Shown here one piece after another: positions 51,186-56,547 of a DNA stretch of 56,547 nt. The position numbers and the translations under genes were made by a program. Under the pieces are notes generated by a model. It did not search any database and was not told the origin of the DNA. It was given only the letters and a program-made list of their open reading frames with translations. The DNA is taken from IMG/VR virus record IMGVR_UViG_3300010401_000040, positions 1 through 56,547 of that record; one strand, written 5' to 3'. Within the stretch, counting starts at the first letter, position 1. Every line of letters starts with the position of its first letter. This DNA comes from a virus.

Positions 51186-51546
51186 CGATCTCGGTGTGCT
51201 CGTCTATCCGATGATGCACCTGCACCTGGCGCACGGTAAGATCGATATCAGCTGCGGTGTCGTTAGGTATCACCCCCAGGTATCTTAGGGCATCTACAAA
51301 CCATTTAACGCATGGGTTGTCGGGGTCTAGGAGGCGGCAGCGGTAGCTAGTGACAGTGACCTTGCTACGGCCTCGTGGGTTCTGGACTTTTCCCGCATCC
51401 GCTCTTTGAGGCTCATTGCAAAGAGGGCGTTCAAGGACGGAACTGGATAGTCCACAATCAGTCGGAGAGGCAGGCTTATACCACTCTCCCTTGGAGTTGA
51501 TTCGGTATCCTTTGGTCCAAAGAATGGAGGTTGTTTCATTTGTCAT
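51166..51546 (-). CDS. RusA-like Holliday-junction resolvase
   Basis: A 126-residue protein with the RusA pattern: LDPDNPCVK (D74, D76, N77, K81), then FVDAL (D85) and GVIPNDTAADID (D96, D100). These acidic residues coordinate catalytic magnesium in RusA dimers. It ends 20 bases inside the opposite-strand 2419-residue gene. Its ATG overlaps the primase stop. It should resolve branched DNA before packaging. Confidence 0.8.
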   Translation of the reverse strand: MTNETTSILWTKGYRINSKGEWYKPASPTDCGLSSSVLERPLCNEPQRADAGKVQNPRGRSKVTVTSYRCRLLDPDNPCVKWFVDALRYLGVIPNDTAADIDLTVRQVQVHHRIDEHTEIVIEAAE

Positions 51547-52355
51547 TCACTTCTCCAAACGGAGGTTTCTATGTAGGTGGTCATCAGTTCAGAGTCGCCG
51601 CCTGAGCGGACAAACTCTCGGAGGTCTTTGGTAGGCAGCACCACCAGGCAGGAGCCCACACCGATGTGGGTAGCCAGCATTTGGGCGCCGCGTATTCCCG
51701 GCTCGTCATTGTCACAGATGATGGCCGCGCGTCTTACGCCAATTCGGTTGAAGAGGTGCTTGAGTTGGTCCATGCCCCCGGAACAGGAGGGCCTGCCGAC
51801 CGTATAAAAACCCATGTCCAGTCCGGCGCAAGTGTCTGTTGGCCCCTCGGCCACCAGCGCCAGCGGTTGGGAATTGGATGTTTGTGGAATAAAGCAGCCA
51901 TTGTGGCTCCCTCGGACGGCGAATTTATCGCCAGTCTCCGATCGGAGCCGAATGCCAACCATATTGTTGTAGCCATCTCTCATAGGGAAGGCCCACGCTC
52001 TGTGTTCAGCCGACCAGCACGTATCCAGACACATAAGGCTGCTTGGCCTTACACCCAGCTGTGCTGACAGCTTTACCACCCACGCGGGGTCAGTTGCTTT
52101 TTTCCAGGTTTCAATCAACTGTCGAGAGTTGATCGTCGGTAGGTCTTGGACTCTCGGGTCCAATGAAGTCTTGGGTTTGACGTTGGGGTCCAGCGGGTGA
52201 ATCCACCCCACCTCCCCTCCCATCATCGTTTTCATGCGCGGGCTGGTCTCCCGCATGCAGATCACTATCCCCGCCTTGCTGTTGATGATGCACCACGAAT
52301 CCTTCTGGCACACGGGGCATCGGTTGGCCTTTGTCGTCCTGATCCAGTCGGTCAT
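51543..52355 (-). CDS. TOPRIM DNA primase (short, zinc-binding N-terminus)
   Basis: A 270-residue primase-like protein. The N-terminal zinc site uses C13, C16, C22 and C33 (CPVC...WC...C). TOPRIM motifs follow: LALVAEGPTDTCAG for the catalytic Glu strand and RRAAIICDNDEPG for the DxD strand. It is shorter than bacterial DnaG and lacks a visible helicase-binding domain. Encoded next to the DEAH helicase and RusA, it is likely the replication primase. Confidence 0.82.
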   Translation of the reverse strand: MTDWIRTTKANRCPVCQKDSWCIINSKAGIVICMRETSPRMKTMMGGEVGWIHPLDPNVKPKTSLDPRVQDLPTINSRQLIETWKKATDPAWVVKLSAQLGVRPSSLMCLDTCWSAEHRAWAFPMRDGYNNMVGIRLRSETGDKFAVRGSHNGCFIPQTSNSQPLALVAEGPTDTCAGLDMGFYTVGRPSCSGGMDQLKHLFNRIGVRRAAIICDNDEPGIRGAQMLATHIGVGSCLVVLPTKDLREFVRSGGDSELMTTYIETSVWRSE

Positions 52356-52533
52356 AGAATAGGTTCAGTTCTAGTTGTGGTTTAGCATACTGAAGCAGGC
52401 GTGGGAACGAGATCTTGCACTCATCCTTGTAATGTAACTGGCGCACATAGAGACCGTCCTCGCGTAGCTCGATGACGTAGCTTTGATCGTCAAACTGAGC
52501 ACGCCTGCGACCGAATACTTTTCGCTTTGCCAT
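52111..52533 (-). CDS. Hypothetical protein overlapping the primase gene, 140 residues
   Basis: Residues 1-59 are unique; the rest is read in another frame through the primase start (245-base overlap). The ATG at 52533 has GAAGGTG upstream. The N-terminal part is compact (QSYVIELREDGLYVRQLHYK). The overlapping C-terminal tail is Asp/Gln/His-rich and low-complexity. Confidence 0.55.
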   Translation of the reverse strand: MAKRKVFGRRRAQFDDQSYVIELREDGLYVRQLHYKDECKISFPRLLQYAKPQLELNLFYDRLDQDDKGQPMPRVPEGFVVHHQQQGGDSDLHAGDQPAHENDDGRGGGVDSPAGPQRQTQDFIGPESPRPTDDQLSTVD

Positions 52534-52559
52534 ACTACACCTTCACTTTCTGGAACTTA

Positions 52560-54188
52560 CTAGCGTCCATTTTTTGTCCTTTCTGCTTTGTTACCCCATC
52601 CTTCCCTCTTTGCTATGACAGCGATCGCCTGGACCGCCTGCCAATAGCTCATCGAGTCGGGGTTCTTGCCCCGGCTAGTGAGCACTCTCCTCTGTTTCTC
52701 CGACAGGGTCTTTTTGCCCCGCCAGAAAGTGTTCTTGTCCTGTGTTGGATGCGGGCCGCGGTGGCTGAAGGGGCTCACGTCCTGCGTGTCGTAGCGGCTG
52801 CGAGCTATCAGGTGGTTCTTGCGGGCCTCCACTTCGCGCCGGGCCCTATCTGCGGCCTCGCGCACCTCGCGTTTCATGTCCACCTCTTCCTTGGTCAGCG
52901 TGCGGCACACCCGCACGGGCTTGCCTTCCTTCTGCACCCGTTTCAAGGCGCGCTCCACGGCCTTGTCACTTACCTTGCCGCCCAAGATATCCAGCGCGGT
53001 CATTAGTTTGTGCTTACCGCTATTGCCGACAAAGTCAATGATGCGGCAGTAGGGCTTGGTGCTGGCCTTGATAGCTGAGAGCCGCTCCTCCTTTGAGCCT
53101 AACCCATCGACAACTCCAGGCAGCGGCCTAGTGGATCGTCCTACCATCTGGGCATAGAGCGAGCGGGACTTGGTGGGCCGCGCCATGATGATGACTTCCA
53201 CCCCTGGGTTATCAAATCCCTCAGTTAGGACGCCGCAGTTACAAACGACAGCAGTCCGGCCATGGGCAAAGCGCTCAAGTATCTCCGCCCGCTTTTTCTT
53301 CTCGGTAGCACCACAGACCCACTCAGCCATCCCCGGCACTGCCCGGTTCAAAATGTTGCAGCAGGCCTCAGCCTGAACCACTGAGGCCGTAAACACGATC
53401 GTGCGGCGCGGCTTTATCTTCTTCAGCACCTGGCCCCAATCACCCACCGGAGTTTTATCCAGGCTGTGGGGCACGAGGCCATGCATCACTTCCAGTGTGG
53501 GTTGGCACACCCCCTGGATATTATCTTCGGCCTCCATCACCTCGGCCAAATCCGATCCATTCAGGTCCCCGCAGGTCGTGCGGACATGGGAGAAGTCGAG
53601 GCTCTTAACCGTGCAGAATTGCTGCGTCACATCAACTAACCACCCGTTCTCTACTCCGGAGAGAATGTCATACTCAAAAGCTACCGATTGGAATACCTGT
53701 CCTAGCGCCTCCTCGTCGGCTCGGTCTGGGGTAGCGGTAACACCCAGCACGCGTATCTGGTCGTTGCACTTGAAGTAGTCGATGATGCGGCGATAGGTGG
53801 CCGCGGTGCCGTGGTGTGCCTCGTCGATCACAATGACGCCAAAGTCCTGCGGCTTGAAGCGCTCCAGGCGACCCTTGCTCATCATCGTCTGCACTGTAGC
53901 GACCACTACCGGCGTGCGGTGGAACAGGCTCGTCGAGGCGACCTGGTCGGCCATCTCGATCTCGCAGTGAACCCCGACCGCCTTCTCAATCTTCTCCCTG
54001 GCCTGGTAAATTAACTCGGCACGGTGCGCTATCACGAGCGTCCGCTTGGGTAGCATCGTCTTGATGATATGGGCGAAGATCACCGTCTTACCTAGCCCAG
54101 TGGCTAGCACTGCCAGGGTTGATGTATGGGACCTCCACTTTTCAATAATCTCATCGTGGCACTTCTGCTGATAATCACGTAATCTCAC
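52560..54188 (-). CDS. DEAH-box superfamily 2 helicase
   Basis: A 542-residue SF2 helicase. Motif I ATGLGKT (29-35), motif Ia IAHRAEL, motif II DEAH (122-125), motif III TATP, and the second RecA domain with a QMVGRSTRP-like motif VI. The GTG start overlaps the upstream stop (GTGA). It is related to RecG/UvrB-like phage helicases that open replication or recombination structures. Confidence 0.88.
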   Translation of the reverse strand: MRLRDYQQKCHDEIIEKWRSHTSTLAVLATGLGKTVIFAHIIKTMLPKRTLVIAHRAELIYQAREKIEKAVGVHCEIEMADQVASTSLFHRTPVVVATVQTMMSKGRLERFKPQDFGVIVIDEAHHGTAATYRRIIDYFKCNDQIRVLGVTATPDRADEEALGQVFQSVAFEYDILSGVENGWLVDVTQQFCTVKSLDFSHVRTTCGDLNGSDLAEVMEAEDNIQGVCQPTLEVMHGLVPHSLDKTPVGDWGQVLKKIKPRRTIVFTASVVQAEACCNILNRAVPGMAEWVCGATEKKKRAEILERFAHGRTAVVCNCGVLTEGFDNPGVEVIIMARPTKSRSLYAQMVGRSTRPLPGVVDGLGSKEERLSAIKASTKPYCRIIDFVGNSGKHKLMTALDILGGKVSDKAVERALKRVQKEGKPVRVCRTLTKEEVDMKREVREAADRARREVEARKNHLIARSRYDTQDVSPFSHRGPHPTQDKNTFWRGKKTLSEKQRRVLTSRGKNPDSMSYWQAVQAIAVIAKREGWGNKAERTKNGR

Positions 54189-55018
54189 TTTGCCTTTCGT
54201 AGTTCGATCCCCCTGGCTCGGATCTTTTGTTTCTCCTCGGGCACCAGCCGATCATATTGCTCGCGCGACATGAGCCCGGTTGAGTTGCAGCTGCGGCAGG
54301 CCTTGCCCGGCAGTATCTCCAGGCGTCCCTCGCATACCCCGCACACAACCGATGGCATCGCGTTGGATAAGAGGTGGTGCAACTGCTCGGCGCGCATGAT
54401 GGCCGACTGGTCCACCTTCATGAAGAGTGGGTCCTCTTCCTTGCGTCTCTCCTCCATCAGGCACTTGATGCGCGAGACTTCAGTCATCAGCTGGCGCAAT
54501 TCCTGGCGCCTCTCCCAGATCGGCAGGATGGGTTCTGGGATTATGACACCCATATCATCCTGCACTTTTGGCTTGGATGATGAGGGTTTCTTATTTGTTT
54601 GTGGGAGGTCTATAACCACCCCGTCCCTGGGGACTGGGTTGGCTAAGGCCTTCTGGATCTTGCTGACTTCCAGCTTCCGGTTCTCCTCCTTCTTTTCTTC
54701 GAACACGGCCTTCCAGCCCTTGTCCGGCGTGGTGGAAACCTCTCCAGTGGTTGCTTCAATGAGGGCCTGAGCGTCCTTAAAACGGGCAAGACGCCTCAAC
54801 TTCTCCACGTATTGGGTCTTCCGATTGAGGTGATCAGTGCAGAACTGATCGATGGTTTTACATACGGCCAGGTATGCCTTGGACTCGAAGAATGTGTTGC
54901 ACAATCTCCCGAGTTGAATCCCCGCCATGGCGCCGTTCTCAAACGAGTGGGCCAGGGCGTTGAATTGCTTAACGAAGTTGTCGCATACCGTCTTTTGCTG
55001 TGTTGGTGTGAGGTCCAT
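54185..55018 (-). CDS. Hypothetical protein with C-terminal zinc ribbon, 277 residues
   Basis: The first gene of the replication block. Helical for about 200 residues with a Lys/Ser-rich linker, then CGVC...CRSC (two Cys pairs about 15 residues apart), a zinc ribbon. The region upstream of the ATG (55019-55244) has paired inverted repeats. A replication-initiation or single-strand-binding role is possible from position. Confidence 0.6.
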   Translation of the reverse strand: MDLTPTQQKTVCDNFVKQFNALAHSFENGAMAGIQLGRLCNTFFESKAYLAVCKTIDQFCTDHLNRKTQYVEKLRRLARFKDAQALIEATTGEVSTTPDKGWKAVFEEKKEENRKLEVSKIQKALANPVPRDGVVIDLPQTNKKPSSSKPKVQDDMGVIIPEPILPIWERRQELRQLMTEVSRIKCLMEERRKEEDPLFMKVDQSAIMRAEQLHHLLSNAMPSVVCGVCEGRLEILPGKACRSCNSTGLMSREQYDRLVPEEKQKIRARGIELRKAK

Positions 55019-55041
55019 GTGGTGATCTTCCTAAAGAAATA

Positions 55042-55157
55042 GGCCCCGCCCCCAGGCGTGCATTGCGACCGACCTTGCGCCAGTCTTCAAAAACTAGGGA
55101 CGGGGCCAAATAGCTCGAACAGTGCACGGATGAATGGTGTATCACTTTTCCACCATT
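55042..55157. promoter_or_regulatory. Divergent intergenic region with two inverted repeats
   Basis: Between the leftward replication block and a rightward small membrane gene. GGCCCCG (55042-55048) pairs with CGGGGCC (55101-55107), and AATGGTG (55133-55139) with CACCATT (55151-55157). The whole gap (55019-55244) has no gene. Promoters in both directions or a replication origin are possible; no DnaA-box array is evident. Confidence 0.45.
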
Positions 55158-55244
55158 TCCGTCAATGCCTACTTACTAACAAGTTATTGGTGGGGTTAGA
55201 CCCCCTGGGAGTGGGGGTGAGTTTGGGGTGATGATGCAGGAATT

Positions 55245-55472
55245 ATGATCCCTATGCTGATGGACGTTTCAATCGGTTCTGGTGGTATTGGCCAAGCCCT
55301 TATTTTGCTGGTGGTGGCAGTCATCGTGCTCGGCTTCCTTTGGTGGGTAAACGGCAATTACGTGCCTGAACCGATGCGGAAATTTGGGGTGTTAGTGATC
55401 GTGCTGATGTGCGTCATCTGCTTGATCAACTTTGCCTTGTCGTTGGGTGGGCACGGCTTTATCCACTGGTAG
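55245..55472 (+). CDS. Two-helix membrane protein, 75 residues (holin-like)
   Basis: Two strong hydrophobic helices (ALILLVVAVIVLGFLWWV and FGVLVIVLMCVICLINFAL) with a short polar loop. AGGA precedes the ATG. It is a lone rightward gene in a leftward arm. A holin or small envelope protein is plausible. Confidence 0.6.
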   Translation: MIPMLMDVSIGSGGIGQALILLVVAVIVLGFLWWVNGNYVPEPMRKFGVLVIVLMCVICLINFALSLGGHGFIHW

Positions 55473-55475
55473 GTC

Positions 55476-55727
55476 CTATTCCCTGGTGCGGACGCTTGGC
55501 AACGGTGGCGGGTTTTGCGGCAGGCGCCATTGCAGGACACCATTGGTCCCGCTGTCACTGCGTTTGATCAAGGTCAGGTTTGTGCAAAGCGTAATTTCCA
55601 CAACGTAAATGTTGGTCTCGATGACCGCTCGCTGCCGCACGTAATTGGTCCCGTCCTCACGCTTGAAGTCCGGCGTATTGACCCAGTTGGTTACGATCAG
55701 GGTGATCAGGAAAAGGTTGGTGTTCAT
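55476..55727 (-). CDS. Hypothetical exported-looking protein, 83 residues
   Basis: Short N-terminal hydrophobic stretch (NLFLITLIVTNWV) then beta/Thr-rich sequence. Convergent with the small membrane gene, with 3 bases between stops. Unrecognised. Confidence 0.5.
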   Translation of the reverse strand: MNTNLFLITLIVTNWVNTPDFKREDGTNYVRQRAVIETNIYVVEITLCTNLTLIKRSDSGTNGVLQWRLPQNPPPLPSVRTRE

Positions 55728-55729
55728 TG

Positions 55730-56026
55730 TCAGGGGTTCAGGTAGTCATCGATCGCTTTATCCCGCATCGCCGCGCACTTCTTTTCAAGGGCTTCGGTTT
55801 GCAAATGCACATCGAGCGCGGTGGCATCAAAGTGCTCGATGACGTGCTTTAACTCATCACGCTCTCTCTCAAGCGCCTTCACCTGATCCCTCAGTCGGTT
55901 GCACTCATCCATCAGGTCGTTTGCCCGCTTGTTGTGGAATTGCCAGCCCTCATCCGAGATCCGGCATTGCTCCCTCAGTAGGGCGATCTCATCAAGGGAC
56001 TCCTGGGATTGATTCTCGTTTGCCAT
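55730..56026 (-). CDS. Coiled-coil protein, 98 residues (MANEN family member)
   Basis: Starts MANENQSQ; residues about 10-90 form one long charged coiled coil (NRLRDQVKALERERDELKHV). The initiation region shares a 22-base repeat with the upstream gene (56034-56285), so both likely arose by duplication of their start region. The role is unknown. Confidence 0.65.
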   Translation of the reverse strand: MANENQSQESLDEIALLREQCRISDEGWQFHNKRANDLMDECNRLRDQVKALERERDELKHVIEHFDATALDVHLQTEALEKKCAAMRDKAIDDYLNP

Positions 56027-56033
56027 AGGTCAG
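56012..56033 (-). repeat. Repeated initiation region, copy 1
   Basis: 22 bases covering the first codons of the coiled-coil gene (ATTCTCGTTTGCCATAGGTC followed by AG on the plus strand) recur exactly at 56271-56292 over the start of the next gene. Confidence 0.8.
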
Positions 56034-56285
56034 TCAGTTTGATGGTGTGTAGGCTTCTACCTCTGAGCCGCAGTGCGAGCCGTGCATGTGCGCCACTTGA
56101 AACACATTGACCAGTGGATACTTAATAATCAGATCGCCGGGCGTCTGGATGCAAAGTAGGGCGTCCTTGGTGTAAACCGCTACGGCGCGGATGCGCTTGG
56201 GTGACGAGGATGTGTGGAACAGGATTTCCACTTCAAACGCTTTGCGGGTCGATTTCTTACTCTGGGGTTTATTCTCGTTTGCCAT
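56034..56285 (-). CDS. Hypothetical protein, 83 residues (MANEN family member)
   Basis: Starts MANENKPQSKK like the neighbouring coiled-coil protein, but its body is beta-rich (AFEVEILFHTSSSP; LLCIQTPGDLII). GAAAGGA lies upstream of the ATG. The shared start suggests the two genes exchange or duplicate their 5' ends. Confidence 0.6.
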   Translation of the reverse strand: MANENKPQSKKSTRKAFEVEILFHTSSSPKRIRAVAVYTKDALLCIQTPGDLIIKYPLVNVFQVAHMHGSHCGSEVEAYTPSN

Positions 56286-56292
56286 AGGTCAG
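56271..56292 (-). repeat. Repeated initiation region, copy 2
   Basis: Exact match to 56012-56033, at the start of the 83-residue gene. Confidence 0.8.
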
Positions 56293-56543
56293 ATTTTTCC
56301 TTTCAATTTGCGGAACTCGAACACCACTTTGCCCAGCGCTACCATGCACTCGTGGTAGACGTTCTGTTTGCTGGTCTTGAAGTGGCGCCCGATCACATCA
56401 AAGGTTTCGTTTGGTTCAAGGTGAGCCGAGGCTCTTATTCCTAGCTGGTGGTAGGTGCTCCAACAGGGGCGCCACTCGGCGATCGGTTTGATACCCCGAC
56501 GCGCCGAGCGATGCCGAAATGCCGCCGCTTCTCCCTTTTTCAT
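56289..56543 (-). CDS. Hypothetical helix-turn-helix-like basic protein, 84 residues, spans the circular join
   Basis: Begins inside the terminal repeat (equivalent to base 119) directly after the Sak4-like gene (TAATG overlap) and runs past the join. FDVIGRHFKTSKQNVYHECMVAL resembles a helix-turn-helix of an RNA polymerase sigma-like region 4 or a small regulator. Not certain. Confidence 0.6.
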   Translation of the reverse strand: MKKGEAAAFRHRSARRGIKPIAEWRPCWSTYHQLGIRASAHLEPNETFDVIGRHFKTSKQNVYHECMVALGKVVFEFRKLKGKI

Positions 56544-56547
56544 TAGA
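56425..56547. repeat. Terminal direct repeat, right copy
   Basis: Identical to bases 1-123. See the left copy. Confidence 0.95.

Noticed and set aside
1-56547. CRISPR array, diversity-generating retroelement, insertion sequence or transposase
   Set aside because: No regularly spaced repeats, no reverse transcriptase and no transposase motif were seen.

Overview
The window is a complete, circularly permuted genome of a tailed bacteriophage. The first 123 bases recur exactly as the last 123, and a gene reads through the join, so the circle is about 56.4 kb. Gene density is very high, and neighbouring genes usually overlap by ATGA, GTGA or TAATG. The base composition looks moderately GC-rich by eye. 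No tRNA, integrase, DNA polymerase or recognisable endolysin was found. The host cannot be fixed from the sequence. Many small proteins with signal peptides or lipoboxes and a sugar/glycosyltransferase cluster suggest a Gram-negative-type host, but this is inference.

Layout. (1) Bases 119-15388 are mostly minus strand and, on the circle, continue into 56543-55476. This is the early/auxiliary arm: an HTH regulator at 15388, then CDP-glucose 4,6-dehydratase, a GroES-like co-chaperonin, small membrane proteins and lipoproteins, many small unknowns, and a ubiquitin-like conjugation cassette at 8421-4598. The cassette encodes a beta-grasp protein, an E2-like protein, an acidic unknown, a ThiF/E1 enzyme, a second acidic unknown and a JAMM/MPN protease. 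ParB follows, and a Sak4-like ATPase lies near the end of the arm. (2) Inside this arm, 11611-12670 is a small plus-strand unit: one short gene followed by about 775 bases without convincing coding but with many stable hairpins, ending in an intrinsic-terminator-like hairpin with seven T. (3) The rightward late region begins at 15471: glycosyltransferases and a methyltransferase, portal, zincin-like protein, ATP-grasp protein, scaffold, major capsid protein, fibre genes, small membrane/lysis candidates, and a large secreted-looking glycine-rich fibre protein. (4) The large terminase subunit (36763-34937) is inverted within the late region. (5) Rightward genes resume at 36813: neck/tail proteins and internal virion proteins, ending with a 2419-residue protein. 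(6) A leftward replication block (55018-51166) encodes a zinc-ribbon protein, a DEAH helicase, a TOPRIM primase and a RusA-like resolvase.

How the parts work together. Primase, helicase, the Sak4-like annealing ATPase and RusA form a recombination/replication set that must borrow a host polymerase. Capsid assembly is encoded by TerL, portal, scaffold and major capsid protein. The lack of visible tail sheath, tube and tape-measure genes, together with the large internal proteins, points to podovirus-like morphology (inference). The most notable feature is the ubiquitin-like cassette next to ParB. It resembles the plasmid PRTRC (ParB-related, ThiF-related cassette) gene set, with E1, JAMM, ubiquitin-like and plausible E2 components packed into one translationally coupled phage operon.
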